Shown here piece after piece: positions 53,601 through 62,844 of a stretch of 64,000 nucleotides of DNA (positions within the stretch are counted from its first letter, which is position 1; each line of letters starts with the position of its first letter). The translations under genes and the position numbers were made by a program. The notes beneath the pieces were generated by a model that was given only the letters and a program-made list of their open reading frames with translations, did not search any database and had not been told where the DNA came from. Source of the stretch: Andreprevotia sp. IGB-42 (GTDB taxonomy: Bacteria > Pseudomonadota > Gammaproteobacteria > Burkholderiales > Chitinibacteraceae); contig NZ_WXTX01000009.1 in assembly GCF_009848685.1 (NCBI RefSeq), forward strand, positions 62,001 to 126,000, given 5' to 3'.

Positions 53601-56192
53601 CAGATCGCCGGTGCGGTACATCAGCGTGCCGTTGCCGGCCGGGTCGGCCACGAAGCGCGCGGCGGTCAGGTCTGGCCGGCGCAGGTAGCCGAGCGTGATG
53701 CTCTCGCCCGCCAGGTACAGCTCGCCCAGCACGCCAACCGGCACCGGTTGCAGCTTGCCATCGAGCACCCAGGCGCGGGTGTTGGCCACCGGCCGGCCGA
53801 TCACCGGCTCTGCCGCCATGGCGGCACTGGCCTGCATGGCGTCGATGGTGTATTCGGTGGGGCCATACAGGTTGTACACGGTGAGCTGCGGGTATTGCCT
53901 TGCTGCTTGCCACAGCGCTGGCGAGGCGGCCTCGCCGCCGATCAGCACCAGCGCCGGCTGGTGCTGGCCTTCCGTCATCAGCCCGCAGTTGAACATCTGC
54001 TGCAGCATCGATGGGGGTACATCCAGTGTATCGATGCGCTGCGCCTGCACCAGCTCGACCAGTGCCTGCGCATCGCGGCGCAGGATTTCATCGCACAGGT
54101 GCAACTCGTGCCCCAGCAGCAGCCAGAACAGCGGCTCCCACGAGGTATCGAACGAGAACGATGCGCTGTGCGCGGCGCGCAGCCGGCGTCCGCCCAGTTG
54201 CTCTACGGTGCGGGCAAAGAAGCCTTGGCCGTGCGAGCGCAGCAGGTTGACGAGGCCGCGCATCGTCACCATCACGCCCTTGGGGCGGCCGGTGGAGCCG
54301 GAGGTATAGATGATGTAGGCCAGGTTGCCCAGCGCCAGTGGAGTGCGGCGCTCGGTATCGCCGAGCGGTGCGGTGGCGTGGCGGGCAAGCTGCTGTTGCA
54401 GCGCCGGGCTATCGAGCCGCAGCGTGGTAGCGTGCTGCGGCAGCCGCGCCAGCGCCGGGCCGTGCGTGATCAGTGCTGCGGGCTCTGCATCGCCCAGCAG
54501 TTGCGCCAGCCGTTCATCCGGGTAATCGAGATCCAGCGGCAGATAGGCGGCGCCGGCGGTCAGTACCGCAAACAGTGCCACCACCGCGTCGATGCTGCGC
54601 GGCAGGCCGATGGCGACGATATCGTCCGCGCCCAGCCCCTGCGCCACCAGCTCGCGCGCCAGCTGGTTCACGCGCGCGGCCAGCGTGGCGTAGTCGAGCG
54701 AGGCATCGCCGGATACCACCGCACGCTCCTGCGGTTGGCGTGTTGCCTGTTCATCCAGCATCTGCGCGACGGACATCAGGCCCGGCCACGCATCCGGCAT
54801 GGCGCCGGTAGAGCTTGCAGCCAGCAAGGCCGCTTCGCGCTCGCCGATCAGCGGTGTCTCTGCCACGGTGAGGGCCGGCTGGGCGGCGAGCGCAGTCAGC
54901 AAGGTGGCGAGGCGTTCACCATGCAGGGTGAGTTCGGCACTGCTGTAGCGACCCGGGTGGCCGGCCAGTTCGATGACGAAGCCATCGTTTTCCGGCCACA
55001 GGCCGAATTCCAGATCCTCGACCGGGCCGGCTGCCAGCGGCTGGTTGTGCGCGGTCACGCCGTCGAATTGCAGTGGCGCATCGTACAGCTTGAGGTTGAT
55101 GGTGGGGCCGTACAGCGCGCGGCCGCTGCCGACGAGGCCCAGCGCGCGCTGCAAATCCTCGGCATCGAAGCGCTGGTGGCGCTGGATGCGGCGCAGCTCC
55201 AGGTTCACCCGCTGGGCGAGCTCGGCCAATGGCAGGCCGGTATCGACGCGCACCGCCAGCGGCAAGACGTTGACGACGGTACCGCAGGCGCGCAAGGCTT
55301 TCGAGCCCAGCCGGCGCATGAAAGGCAGGCCGACAGTCTGCTGCGCCTGGCCGGTAATACGGGTGAGGTAGCCGAACACGCCGGCCACCAGCAGCTCGGC
55401 CACGTTCTGCGTGGGGGCTTGTGCGGCCAATGCCGCCAGCGTGGCGTGCGGGATGGTGATGCGTTCACGCAATACATCGGCATTGGCCAGAGTGCCACCG
55501 GCGCTGCGCTGCGCCAGCGTAGCGGGGATGGCCGCATCGCGCATGTAATCGACCCAGAACGCCGCATCGCGCTGCTGCGTTTCCGAGCCCTGGTAGGCGC
55601 GGATTTCCGCAATCACTTCGGCGTAGGGCGTGCACGGCTTGTGCACGATGGCTTCGCCACACAGCAACTGGTTGTACAGCTCGGCCATGCGGCGGGTGAG
55701 CGCGGCAAACGCATAGCCGTCCACGCAGGCATGGTGATAGCGCTGGTACCACATCCAGTGTGGCGTGGTGCCATCTGCCAGTTGCAGCAGCATATGGCGG
55801 TAGAGCGGCGCGGCGCCATCGGCCGGGAGTGGCGTGGCCACATCGGCATGCATCAGTGCCAGCGCAGCGGCGCGCGGGTCTGCCTCGCCGCGCAGGTCGT
55901 GCCGGTCGGGTTGCGGCAATGCATCGGCATTCAGCGCGCCGGGCAGATGCTGCTGCGGGCCTGTGGCGCTGTCTTCAAAACGCGCATGCGGGGTATCCAC
56001 TTCGGCCAGCGCCAGGCGGATTGCGCGGGCCAGCAGCGTGGCATCGAGCGGGCCGTGGAATTCCATATGGTGGGCCACCGTATACGCGGTGGAAACCGGG
56101 GCGATCTGGTCGGCCAGCCATACGCCAAGCTGGGCGCCGGCGATGGGCAGGGTGGTGACGGGGGAGGCGTGAACGATGGGAGACGTGTTCAT
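47601..56192 (-). CDS. Two-module siderophore NRPS (C-A-T-E-C-A-T-TE)
   Basis: A 2863-residue synthetase. Domains in order are: starter-type C1 (about 15-450, HHACVDG 153-159, very like EntF); A1 (480-980, [11 protein letters not shown]); T1 (Ser1028 in LGGDSIS); epimerization (1080-1530, HHLVVDG 1207-1213, [28 protein letters not shown]); C2 (1560-1990, HHLVADG 1701-1707); A2 (2020-2510); T2 (Ser2570 in LGGHSLL); and thioesterase (2635-2863, Ser2704 in GYSLGG, Asp2731, His2840). A2 residues read DVWHFSLVDK, the serine code of EntF. A1 reads about D-T-W-D-L-G-L-I-D-K, with an acid at the position usually acidic for Arg or Orn. The predicted unit is aryl-D-basic residue-L-Ser, trimerised by the TE, as in chrysobactin or vanchrobactin assembly. 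The start at 56192 is chosen because the EntF-like sequence begins there. Confidence 0.93.
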   Translation of the reverse strand: MNTSPIVHASPVTTLPIAGAQLGVWLADQIAPVSTAYTVAHHMEFHGPLDATLLARAIRLALAEVDTPHARFEDSATGPQQHLPGALNADALPQPDRHDLRGEADPRAAALALMHADVATPLPADGAAPLYRHMLLQLADGTTPHWMWYQRYHHACVDGYAFAALTRRMAELYNQLLCGEAIVHKPCTPYAEVIAEIRAYQGSETQQRDAAFWVDYMRDAAIPATLAQRSAGGTLANADVLRERITIPHATLAALAAQAPTQNVAELLVAGVFGYLTRITGQAQQTVGLPFMRRLGSKALRACGTVVNVLPLAVRVDTGLPLAELAQRVNLELRRIQRHQRFDAEDLQRALGLVGSGRALYGPTINLKLYDAPLQFDGVTAHNQPLAAGPVEDLEFGLWPENDGFVIELAGHPGRYSSAELTLHGERLATLLTALAAQPALTVAETPLIGEREAALLAASSTGAMPDAWPGLMSVAQMLDEQATRQPQERAVVSGDASLDYATLAARVNQLARELVAQGLGADDIVAIGLPRSIDAVVALFAVLTAGAAYLPLDLDYPDERLAQLLGDAEPAALITHGPALARLPQHATTLRLDSPALQQQLARHATAPLGDTERRTPLALGNLAYIIYTSGSTGRPKGVMVTMRGLVNLLRSHGQGFFARTVEQLGGRRLRAAHSASFSFDTSWEPLFWLLLGHELHLCDEILRRDAQALVELVQAQRIDTLDVPPSMLQQMFNCGLMTEGQHQPALVLIGGEAASPALWQAARQYPQLTVYNLYGPTEYTIDAMQASAAMAAEPVIGRPVANTRAWVLDGKLQPVPVGVLGELYLAGESITLGYLRRPDLTAARFVADPAGNGTLMYRTGDLVRWRADGLLEYLGRGDQQVKIRGFRVEPAEVVQALLKLPGVTGAYVSAEAAGASHRLLSWCTVATPLHADQPGLAQQLLATLAVSLPEYMVPAQLVLLETWPLNVNGKVDKAQLPRPAVETRDVVIGRAPTNAAEQLLCDAARTVLALNAVGADDDFFHLGGDSISAMALGTELRRAGWLLRPRDVFAQRTLARMAAALQPLHAASAELSHAVQGPVGKLPIYAWFAGHYGLNRRYAQGVLIRLPAAQTAGVLTTALHALERAHPMLRSHVAHGELAIAALATTLDHRILQQAELTATGSAAADWIDTRFDAAAQRLSPHDGLMWQAEQLQCGNDAWLMLVLHHLVVDGVSWRVLLPELKTAIEAAAAGTRPLLPREATTLQERARELAAALPGRQAEAAQWLATLAEPLALFGPLDAARDHYGSAQARRTLLDHTLTDALLLQLPQAYHANVEEILLTAVAQAFRDTFSNHKLRFALESHGREAFDDSVDLSRTVGWLTAEYPVLFALEPVTAAHPATNPAADVRAIKRALRGIADRGIGYGMLRYLDATHGPRLAALEATHQPQVLFNYLGRFNAGQGNWQAERMGQRFADAFAVDLDPTMPQAYPLELNIFVEESAQGPRLALNWSWAPALLDGAIITQLEQGIARHAQALRQLALDHPAQAADTLVAAETRIGQQALDDADLARLSTRHGALAAVLPVLPLQEGLLFHAQLGEAASKYNSLTRIDFHGPLDSTRVRAALDAVALRHPQLLARFDYAQSGAPLQLVPLLAAGTPLWPWLECTLDGDAVEAQISALEQAELARDFIIGQPDTTPLLQAVLAHHGDHQHTLLLTAHHLVADGWSTPIMLHDFLQAYSSDDADKVVRLAPTRVDYPTVVRALASRDPLPARNAWRDALAGAKPTLRFGEEAATGPVRELEIVLPKALEQALTRCARDRGLTFNTLLQGMWAALLAIETGRDDVVFGSPISGRFSPVDGIAEHIGLFSNTIPVRMKLLPNRPLLDQLNALQEQQIGLLEHDALGLAEIQRLAGTGTLFDTLLVVENYPEDPALRTRDYHGARLTGLRNRGYTHYPLTVLALPGEQMRLVVEYRDAVSSPQQLVERILGLLDHLAYTPERNWASYDGRTSADRALIDATNATTVALPPTTLRALLAEQAARSPDAPALHDAGHRFSYAELRAQTTHLARGLTDAGVHTGDIVAIALPRSVKLSLALLAAVEAGAAYLPLDTGYPIERLAYMVSDAKPRLIVTSPELADCFAPLGELLIIDTLPDAATAAAATFEPPLLTPEHAAYLLYTSGSTGRPKGVLVSHRAIVNRLVWMQHEYGLIPSDVVMQKTPCSFDVSVWEFFWPYLYGAQLHMAPAEAHRDPEALLALIEAEQITTMHFVPSMLAAFVAHLQADPQQHAPRTCSLKQVFCSGEALSKELAQQYAALVDAPLHNLYGPTEAAVDVSYKPAADDDAGTRIAASVPIGKPVWNTGLRILDAALRQVPIGVQGELYLTGVQLAHGYLGRPDLTAARFVADPYADPANGGERMYRTGDVVRWLPTGDVEYLGRSDDQVKIRGQRIELGEIEAVLLAQPGVARAVVHARTLGSAEAMAGADSRQLVGYIVAADAAPDVTALRAALADRLPAHMVPVGIVQLDAFPLSANGKLDRKALPAPSDVATGSGRAPRPGLESQVANVFARMLETEAVSADDDFFALGGHSLLAMRLAAELRRELNRPVSVGQIMVSPSVARLAAVLSDANAANDPANAGFGDVLHLRAGLGAPLFCIHPASGFAWQYSGLSRYLPPQLPLIGLQSPRPDGAIAASADMAAVCEQHLAALRRIQPHGPYHLVGYSLGGTVAQGLAARLSAQGEEVAFLGLFDTYPPEGQDWSGPTEDEARAEVDREREQFMDAAEEATDSFMENEKAQMFGHIMANYQDAVRLLSAARTQRFAGKATLFVAERTLPAGWDVEGCWAPHLDGLTVHRFDCAHEDILSPESLQTLGPVLAQALRGD

Positions 56193-56306
56193 GGAAATCT
56201 CGCTGCGGTGATGCGGCGGGCGCGGCGATGGCAGCGGCGGTGCCGCTGGCATCAGGGGGCCGGCCGGGGGAAAACGGAGGCTGATGGATCAGCCGACGCG
56301 GGCAGA

Positions 56307-56516
56307 TCAGGCGTGCAGTGCCCGGGGGCGGATGTCCTGCCAGTTTTGTTCCAGCCATTGCACGCAGTGGCTGCGGCTTTCCGGGCCGAGTACCACGCGC
56401 CAGCCCGGCGGCACTGCGGTGATGTCCGGCCACAGGCTGTATTGGGTCTGGTTGTTCACCAGCACCAGGAAGGCCAGGTTTTCATCGTCGAACGGGTTGG
56501 TCTGGGTATCGCTCAT
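56307..56516 (-). CDS. MbtH-like NRPS accessory protein
   Basis: A 69-residue MbtH-family protein that binds and activates adenylation domains. The signature is visible: NPFDDENLAFLVLVNNQTQYSLWPDITAVPPGWRVVLGPESRSHCVQWLEQNW, with the Ser-Leu-Trp and distal Trp residues that grip the A domain. GGAG lies before the ATG. It sits between fes and the NRPS, 114 bases upstream of the NRPS, as ybdZ does next to entF. Confidence 0.95.
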   Translation of the reverse strand: MSDTQTNPFDDENLAFLVLVNNQTQYSLWPDITAVPPGWRVVLGPESRSHCVQWLEQNWQDIRPRALHA

Positions 56517-56545
56517 TGCGCGCTCCGGCAAAGGTCAGGGATTTT

Positions 56546-57910
56546 TCAGAAAACGGGTTGCCGCGTGGGCGGCGTTGATCCGGACGGGGGCGGTCCGGAT
56601 GACGTGGGTGTGGACGCGAGCAGCCGTGCCAGGCCATCGATCAGGCCGCCGCGCCAGCACAGGCTGTCGTGGCCGCCTTCGAAAATCTGCCATTGCACGT
56701 GGTGGCCGTTGGCCAGCAGTGCATCGCGTACGGCTTCGTTGACGTCGATCATCACATCCTCGCGGCTGCCTACTTCCAGCAGCACGGCCAGTGGGGTAAG
56801 GGCGGGTGGCGCGGCGGCGATTTCGCGCGCCAGCTCGCCACTGGCACCAGCGCGGCGGTGCGGCGCCACGCCAGGTGGCAAGCGCATCAGGTCTTCATGC
56901 GGCCACCAGAACGAGCCGGACTGGCTCAGCACGCGGCCGAAGCGGCTTGGCCAGTGCCAGCCGGCGTAGAGCGCGGCAAGGCCGCCCAGGCTTTGCCCGG
57001 TCACCACGGTGCGTGCGCCGTCCTGGCTGCACGGCATGCTGGTGTGCACGAACGGCAGCAGCTCCTGCTGGATGGCTTGCCAGAACATGGCGTTGCAGCC
57101 GAGCTCACTGCCGCGGTGCATGCCATCGATGCTGTCGATCAGCAGATAGGCAGCAGCCGGCAGCCGGCCACTGGCCGTTTCAAGCTCGAGCGCGCGCCAG
57201 ATGGGGATTTGCCGCGCCCAGCGCTGGCCGTCGAGCAGGATCACCAATGGGCGCTCCGTACTTGCCGTGCCGGTTTCAAATAGCCACACCGTGCGCTGGT
57301 TGGCCAGCATGGCGCTGTGCCATGGCAATGCGCGCAGCCGTTCTGGCTGGGTGGGGCCGGTATGGCCGGCATCGGTATCGCGCCAGCACGACTGATCGGG
57401 CGCGGCCGGCAGGTGCAATGCCGATGCGGTATTGCCCGGCTGGCTGGGCGGGTTGAATGGATCGGCTACTGCGTGCGCCATGATGCTGATCCACCACGCG
57501 CGCTGTTGCTGGCGGCGTGCTTCGTCAGCGCCGTGATAGGCAGGCGGCAATTGATCGGCTTGCAGCGGAATGAAGCCATAGCTGCCGCGCCAATCTGCCG
57601 GCAGCGTGGTGTGCCAATACCAGACATCGGTGCCCGGCACGCGCGCCATGGCTTCGGGCTCGGGGCGGTGGTGATCGGTGACCGAGTTCATGTCGACCAC
57701 CACGCAGGTGATCGGTGATTGCGCATCGTTGCCGTGCGGATCACGCCACAGCAGCGTGACGGCGCACGCGTTATCGGCAGCGGGCAGCACGCTGGGGATG
57801 CCTGTTTCGGCCAGGCGTTGCCACCAGGCAGGGGTGCCGCAATCGCTGCTGGCCAGCTGGTGCGCCATAGCGGGTGTCGGGGTGGCAAACGCCAGGGTAT
57901 GCATATTCAT
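56546..57910 (-). CDS. fes: Enterochelin esterase, Fes type
   Basis: A 454-residue cytoplasmic esterase that cleaves the serine triester backbone of ferric siderophore to free iron. An N-terminal Fes domain (about 20-200) precedes an alpha/beta-hydrolase domain with Ser307 (GQSLGG), an acid near LEVGSRED (381-384) and His414 (EGGHDSLCW). The proline-rich tail from residue 434 is extra compared with E. coli Fes (about 400). Starts at 57910 and 57904 are both possible; neither has a strong ribosome site. It is divergent from the TonB receptor across a Fur-box region. Its presence implies the siderophore contains Ser ester bonds. Confidence 0.9.
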   Translation of the reverse strand: MNMHTLAFATPTPAMAHQLASSDCGTPAWWQRLAETGIPSVLPAADNACAVTLLWRDPHGNDAQSPITCVVVDMNSVTDHHRPEPEAMARVPGTDVWYWHTTLPADWRGSYGFIPLQADQLPPAYHGADEARRQQQRAWWISIMAHAVADPFNPPSQPGNTASALHLPAAPDQSCWRDTDAGHTGPTQPERLRALPWHSAMLANQRTVWLFETGTASTERPLVILLDGQRWARQIPIWRALELETASGRLPAAAYLLIDSIDGMHRGSELGCNAMFWQAIQQELLPFVHTSMPCSQDGARTVVTGQSLGGLAALYAGWHWPSRFGRVLSQSGSFWWPHEDLMRLPPGVAPHRRAGASGELAREIAAAPPALTPLAVLLEVGSREDVMIDVNEAVRDALLANGHHVQWQIFEGGHDSLCWRGGLIDGLARLLASTPTSSGPPPSGSTPPTRQPVF

Positions 57911-58041
57911 CGGGGCGGGCGGACTGCAATGGGAAAGGCGTGGCACACATCAGCAGATGCTTACTTTTTGAAAAAGTATCTGACTGCATGCTTATTCCGG
58001 TTTCGGGCGTTGCTGGACCTGAAAAGGGAAGTATTGCCTTT

Positions 58042-58060
58042 GTTAATGAGAAGTATTATC
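58042..58060. promoter_or_regulatory. Fur box between fes and the TonB receptor
   Basis: GTTAATGAGAAGTATTATC matches the 19-base Fur consensus GATAATGATAATCATTATC at 15 positions. It lies in the 362-base AT-rich divergent region (57911-58272), where it could repress both the fes-mbtH-NRPS transcript and the receptor gene when iron is plentiful. The rest of that region shows no gene. Confidence 0.75.
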
Positions 58061-58272
58061 ATTTATTGCATAAATTTGCTCAATCGGCAACATAAAACCG
58101 CAGTCTGCTGCGCATTGCCGATGCCAAAACCCGCGTTGTTTGCACTTCAGGCTTTCTGGTTGCTGTTTGATCTGGATATTTTTTCTGGTGTGTATGTAAG
58201 CGTTTTTGGCCGGCGGGGGCGCCGGAGCAGAACGGTTTCATTTCAATGTAAAAAGCCAGGGAGTTCAGCATC

Positions 58273-60387
58273 ATGAGAAAGTCCACTGCCACCCGGCAGC
58301 GCAGCTATCGTCTGTTCCTCGCCACCCGGCTGGCGTTGGCCAGCCTGGCGGGTATTGCTGCATCCGGTGCGGTATACGCCGATGACGCAGTCACGCTGCC
58401 CACGGTGACGGTCACCGGCGAGAAGATCGATCGCAGCCAGCAGGACACCACCACTGCGGTATCGGTGTTCCAGACTCCCAAGGTTGACGACGGCCAGAAC
58501 CACAACATCAACGAACTGGCGCAGGAAGTGCCCAACGCCACGCACAATGCGGCGGGCGGTATCAATATCCGTGGTGTGGCCGGCTCTGGCCCCACCACCG
58601 GCGTATTCACCTTCATTTCCGGTGCACGGCCGCGCGTGAGCACCACGGTCGACGGCGCGCCGGAAACCTGGGCAGGCCAGCAATACCTGGATGTGGGCTT
58701 GTGGGATGTCGAGCAGGTTGAAGTGCTGCGCGGCCCGCAATCGACCATCCAGGGCCGCAATGCCATGGCTGGCGCGGTGGTGGTGAATACCAAGGACCCG
58801 AGCTTCACGCTGGAAGGCGCAGCACGCGTGGGCGTGGAAAACGAAGATGGCCGCACCTATGTGGCCGGCATGGTTTCCGGCCCGATCGTGAGCGATGAAC
58901 TGGCATTCCGCCTGGCTGTCGAGGGCACCAAGGGCAACGGCTTCATCGATTACCAGGGTTCATATCCGTGGGATCCGTCCGAGCTGCAGAACTACACGGT
59001 GCGCGGCAAGTTGCTGTGGACGCCCAGCGCAGCGCCGCAACTGAAGGCCAAGTTGACGCTGATCGACCGCAAGTACAAGGGCGAGTACCTGAACCGCATC
59101 GAAACGCCTTGCAGCAATGCTGATTGCAGCAACGAAGGCGACCTGTTCAAGAACTACGCGTTCTACGGCAAAAGCTCGAATACGCGCCGCCAGGATTCCA
59201 AGGGCGACACGGCCAATATCGACATCGATTACCAGTTCAACGACGTGACCACCGGCCACCTGCTGTACAGCCGTGGCAATGACAAGCTGCATTTCGAGGA
59301 ATCCGGCGCCGACCGCTTCTTCCTGGATCAGGATCAGAAGAGCAACACGCTGGAAGGCCGCGTGGTGTACAACCCCAAGGAAGGCCGTGTGAGCGGCGTA
59401 GCCGGTTTGTACTATTTCGACCGCAAGCAGAATCTGCTGGCTGCCGACCCATTGGCGATCACCTTTACCGGCGATGACAAAGTGGAAACCATTGCCGGTT
59501 ATGCCGAAGCCACCATCGGCCTGAACGAGCGGTTCGACCTGATTGCCGGCGGGCGCGTCGAGCGTGAAAGCCAGAAGCGCGATCTGGATGCATGGCCGGG
59601 CAAGCCCTGGGCGGGTGTTGTGGACACCGACAAGAGCGAAACGATGTTCCTGCCCAAGATCGGCGTGCAGTACAAGCTGGCGGATACCACGCTGGGCTTT
59701 ACCGTGCGCAAGGGTTACAACCCGGGCGGCGGCGGTCTGGACTGGGTGACCAGCGCCTACTACGAGTACGACAAGGAAGAAGTCGTCACGTATGAAGCCA
59801 CATCGCGCTCGGTGCTGCTGGATAACCGCCTGAGCCTCAACGCCACGGCGTTCTACAACAACTACACCGGCTATCAGGCGCTCTATAACTATCGGCTGGT
59901 GAACATCGGCAAGGGCACCAGCTACGGTCTGGAACTCGATGCTGCCGCACAGGTGACGACCGGCCTCAGCCTGTACGGCTCGGTGGGCCTGCTGCACACC
60001 GAAGTGACTGATGGCGGCCAATATGGCGCCAGGATCAAGGGCAACGAGTTTGATTCCGCCCCGGCGCTGACGGCAAACCTGGGCTTCCGCCAGAAGTTTG
60101 GTGGTTACTGGTTCGTATCCGGTAACGTCAGCTATACCGGCGAGTATTTCTCGGGCATCGACAACGATAACCGCGAGAAAGCCGGTGACTATGTGCTGGC
60201 CAACCTGCAAGCGGGTTACGATCACGGCAACTATGCCATCCGCTTCTACGTGAAGAACCTGTTCGACCAGGACATCCTGTACGCGAAGAACATCGGCAGC
60301 GATCGCTGGCCGAGTACGCAGGAAATGATCGTGGGCGATGTGGGTGCGCCGCGTACCTTCGGTGTGGTGCTTGATTACCGCTTCTGA
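58273..60387 (+). CDS. TonB-dependent catecholate siderophore receptor
   Basis: A 704-residue outer-membrane receptor. The signal peptide is cleaved after AVYA (about residue 36). It is followed by a TonB box-like LPTVTVTG (42-49), a plug domain ending in VEVLRGPQSTIQGRNAMAGAVVVNTKDP, and a 22-strand barrel closing with GVVLDYRF (terminal Phe). Two cysteines in an extracellular loop (CSNADCSNE) probably form a disulfide. GGGAG lies before the ATG. Divergence from fes and the Fur box point to uptake of the siderophore made by this cluster; ligand specificity cannot be read from sequence. Confidence 0.92.
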   Translation: MRKSTATRQRSYRLFLATRLALASLAGIAASGAVYADDAVTLPTVTVTGEKIDRSQQDTTTAVSVFQTPKVDDGQNHNINELAQEVPNATHNAAGGINIRGVAGSGPTTGVFTFISGARPRVSTTVDGAPETWAGQQYLDVGLWDVEQVEVLRGPQSTIQGRNAMAGAVVVNTKDPSFTLEGAARVGVENEDGRTYVAGMVSGPIVSDELAFRLAVEGTKGNGFIDYQGSYPWDPSELQNYTVRGKLLWTPSAAPQLKAKLTLIDRKYKGEYLNRIETPCSNADCSNEGDLFKNYAFYGKSSNTRRQDSKGDTANIDIDYQFNDVTTGHLLYSRGNDKLHFEESGADRFFLDQDQKSNTLEGRVVYNPKEGRVSGVAGLYYFDRKQNLLAADPLAITFTGDDKVETIAGYAEATIGLNERFDLIAGGRVERESQKRDLDAWPGKPWAGVVDTDKSETMFLPKIGVQYKLADTTLGFTVRKGYNPGGGGLDWVTSAYYEYDKEEVVTYEATSRSVLLDNRLSLNATAFYNNYTGYQALYNYRLVNIGKGTSYGLELDAAAQVTTGLSLYGSVGLLHTEVTDGGQYGARIKGNEFDSAPALTANLGFRQKFGGYWFVSGNVSYTGEYFSGIDNDNREKAGDYVLANLQAGYDHGNYAIRFYVKNLFDQDILYAKNIGSDRWPSTQEMIVGDVGAPRTFGVVLDYRF

Positions 60388-60430
60388 GCGTTGATGTAAC
60401 TGGCAGTCATTGCTGTTGTTTGCTGGTCGA

Positions 60431-60463
60431 GAAGGCCCGGTGCGTTTGTGCCGGGCCTTCTTC
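60431..60463 (+). terminator. Terminator of the receptor gene
   Basis: A 10-bp stem GAAGGCCCGG/CCGGGCCTTC (60431-60440, 60451-60460) followed by TTC, 43 bases after the receptor stop. Confidence 0.75.
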
Positions 60464-60543
60464 AATGGTCCGCCCGAATCTTCATCCGGGCCGGGCTGTA
60501 CCATGGTGTGTCATCCCGGATCCGGGCGCATTCCCGAGGCATC

Positions 60544-60897
60544 ATGAAATCGATTGCCAACGCAGAAAAATGGTTGCAACTGCTCAAGGCACAGGCGCTG
60601 CCTGCAGGCGTGCACGCCCAACTGGACGCGCTCCGGGTCGGGGAGGCATGCGATTGCGGTTGCAATTCGTTTGTTGTTTCGGTGTCGCCGACGCCGGGCA
60701 TACCACCGCTGCTGGAACGTGGCCTGGTTTGCGAGCTCGCCTTTAAATCGAACAAGACCGAGGAAATCAATGTGCTGATTTTCTCTGATCCGGCCGGCTA
60801 CCTGGACCGTATCGATGTGACGCTGGGCGGATATGGTGGCCTGATGCCGGACGGTATCGAGGTGACCGGGCTGATCGGGATCTGGCCCGCGGGTTGA
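60544..60897 (+). CDS. Small protein of unknown function with a CDCGC motif
   Basis: A 117-residue soluble protein. It has an N-terminal helical part, a cysteine cluster Cys36-Asp-Cys38-Gly-Cys40, and a beta-rich C-terminal half (INVLIFSDPAGYLDRIDVTLGGYGG, MPDGIEVTGLIGIWP). The start at 60544 has GAGG upstream; the frame is open further left through the terminator. I do not recognise the family. It lies convergent to fepC inside the siderophore island, but nothing else ties it to iron. Confidence 0.6.
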   Translation: MKSIANAEKWLQLLKAQALPAGVHAQLDALRVGEACDCGCNSFVVSVSPTPGIPPLLERGLVCELAFKSNKTEEINVLIFSDPAGYLDRIDVTLGGYGGLMPDGIEVTGLIGIWPAG

Positions 60898-60928
60898 CGG
60901 GGGACTGCCCGATCTGCGATGCCGTTTT

Positions 60929-61798
60929 TCAGCCCGCGGCCTGATGCGGCTTGCCGCGCGGAATCACCAGCGGCGTATGGCTGACCGGGTCGTCGATGAT
61001 CAGGCAGGGCAGGCCGAATACGTGCTCGATCAGGTCCGGGCTGATGATTTCGGCAGGCGGCCCTTCCGCCACGATGCGGCCTTGCTGCATCACGATCAGG
61101 TGCGTGGCGTAGCGACTGGCGTGGTTCAGATCATGCAGCACCGCCACCAGCGTGCGGCCGGATTGATTCAGGCTGCGGAACAGCTCCAGCAGCTCGATCT
61201 GGTGCGCGATATCCAGGTAAGTGGTGGGTTCATCCAGCAGCAGGATGGGCGTTTGCTGCGCCAGTGCCATGGCCACCCACACGCGCTGGCGCTGGCCGCC
61301 GGATAATGCATCGACTGCCTGATGGGCCAGCTCGCTGATGCCGGTGGCGGCCATGGCTTCGGCCACGGCGGTTTCGTCCTCGCGCCGCCATTGGCGCAGC
61401 AGGCTTTGGTGCGGGTAGCGGCCACGGGATACCAGATCGGCCACGCTGATGCCATCCGGCGCGGTGGATGTTTGCGGCAATAGCCCCAGCTGCGTGGCCA
61501 GTTGTTTGGCCGGGTACTGGCCGAGTGCCTTGCCATCAAGCGTGACCTGGCCCTGCGTGGGCTTGATCAGCCGCGCCAGGCTGCGCAGCAGCGTGGATTT
61601 GCCGCAGCCATTGGGGCCGATGATGACGGTGAATTCGCCATCGCGGATATGCACATCCAGCTGCCGGCTGATGATGCGTTCCGCATAGCCCAGTTGCAGG
61701 TCTTTACCTTGCAGGCGGCAGGAGCCGGTTTCCGCCGTGTTGTTGTGCGAGCTGGTGGCAGCGGCTTCCGCTGGCGCGGCGATGGAGGTAACGATCAT
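60929..61798 (-). CDS. fepC: Ferric catecholate ABC transporter ATP-binding protein
   Basis: A 289-residue ATPase with Walker A IIGPNGCGKST, the signature LSGGQRQR and Walker B LLLDEPTTYLD. The end, LIIDDPVSHTPLVIPRGKP, closely resembles E. coli FepC. About 30 extra Ala/Thr-rich residues precede the conserved start CRLQGKDLQLGY. Its ATG overlaps the stop of fepG (ATGA), so the two are translationally coupled. It powers import of ferric siderophore across the inner membrane. Confidence 0.93.
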   Translation of the reverse strand: MIVTSIAAPAEAAATSSHNNTAETGSCRLQGKDLQLGYAERIISRQLDVHIRDGEFTVIIGPNGCGKSTLLRSLARLIKPTQGQVTLDGKALGQYPAKQLATQLGLLPQTSTAPDGISVADLVSRGRYPHQSLLRQWRREDETAVAEAMAATGISELAHQAVDALSGGQRQRVWVAMALAQQTPILLLDEPTTYLDIAHQIELLELFRSLNQSGRTLVAVLHDLNHASRYATHLIVMQQGRIVAEGPPAEIISPDLIEHVFGLPCLIIDDPVSHTPLVIPRGKPHQAAG

Positions 61799-62844
61799 GA
61801 GCGGCGGGCTTCGCGGATAAGCAGGTAAACCAGATAGATGCCACCGATGCTGACGGTGACGACGCCCACCGGCAACTGGCGCGGGGTGAAGCAATGCTGG
61901 GCAACAAAATCGGCGGCCAGCAACAGCGCCGCACCTACGCCAGCGGCACCGGTCAGCGTGCTGCGGTTGTGGCACAGGCGCCGGGCAATCTGCGGTGCAG
62001 CCAGCGCAATGAAAGAGATGGGGCCGGCTGCGGCGGTGCTGGCGGCGATCAGCGTGGTACCCAGCGCCATCAGCAGCAGGCGCGTGCGCTCGGCCGGGAT
62101 GCCCAGCGCGGCGGCGCAATCGTCGCCCATTTCCAGGAATTGCATGCGCCGCGCCAGCAGCATGGCCGCCGCCATGGCCAGCACGCAGAATGCGCTGGCG
62201 GGCAGGCTCTTGGCCCAGGTCATGCCATTGAGCGAGCCGGCCGCCCACAGCGCCGCAGTCAGCGCGGATTCGAGCGAGCCGGTGATGCTCAGCCAGGTAT
62301 TGAACGCGCCCAGCATGGCGCTGACGGCGATGCCGATGACGATAAGGCGGAAGCCATGAATGCCGCGCCGCCATGCCAGTGCATACACCACCAGCGCGGT
62401 AGCCAGGCCGCCGACGATGGCGCCACCGGCGATTTCCACATAGCTGCCACCCAGCAGGATGATGGTGACCAGCGCGCCGGTATGCGCGCCGGTGTTGAAG
62501 CTGATGATGTCCGGGCTGCCCAGCGGATTGCGTACCAGCGACTGGAAAATGGCGCCGCTGATGCCCAGCGCTGCACCAAGGACCAGCGCGGTGACGGCGC
62601 GCGGCAAGCGCCATTGCGTGACCACCGCAGTAGCAAGCGGGCTGCCTTCTCCGCTGAGCGCCGCCCACACTTCGTGCAGCGACAATGCCAGCGTACCCGC
62701 ACACAGGCTGGCGATGACCAGCGCTGCACAACACAACGCCAGCAACGCGCACACCAGCACATTGCGGCGATCCACGCGCAGGTTGATGGCGGCATCGGGA
62801 TGGCCGATCAGCCAGCTACGGGGTGCATGCGCAGCGCTGCTCAT
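61795..62844 (-). CDS. fepG: Ferric catecholate ABC transporter permease FepG
   Basis: A 349-residue FecCD-family permease with about nine or ten hydrophobic segments. It is strongly like E. coli FepG: VTQWRLPRAVTALVLGAALGISGAIFQSLVRNPLGSPDI, SLNGMTWAKS, RMQFLEMGDDCAAALG and QLPVGVVTVSIGGIYLVYLLI. The start at 62844 overlaps the fepD stop by 4 bases. Confidence 0.93.
   Translation of the reverse strand: MSSAAHAPRSWLIGHPDAAINLRVDRRNVLVCALLALCCAALVIASLCAGTLALSLHEVWAALSGEGSPLATAVVTQWRLPRAVTALVLGAALGISGAIFQSLVRNPLGSPDIISFNTGAHTGALVTIILLGGSYVEIAGGAIVGGLATALVVYALAWRRGIHGFRLIVIGIAVSAMLGAFNTWLSITGSLESALTAALWAAGSLNGMTWAKSLPASAFCVLAMAAAMLLARRMQFLEMGDDCAAALGIPAERTRLLLMALGTTLIAASTAAAGPISFIALAAPQIARRLCHNRSTLTGAAGVGAALLLAADFVAQHCFTPRQLPVGVVTVSIGGIYLVYLLIREARRS

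Noticed and set aside
52728-56969. A very long open frame (about 1400 codons) antisense to the NRPS
   Set aside because: It is the GC-rich shadow of the NRPS coding strand: composition is dominated by Arg, Gln, His and Ala, there are no recognisable domains, and the opposite strand is unambiguous NRPS.
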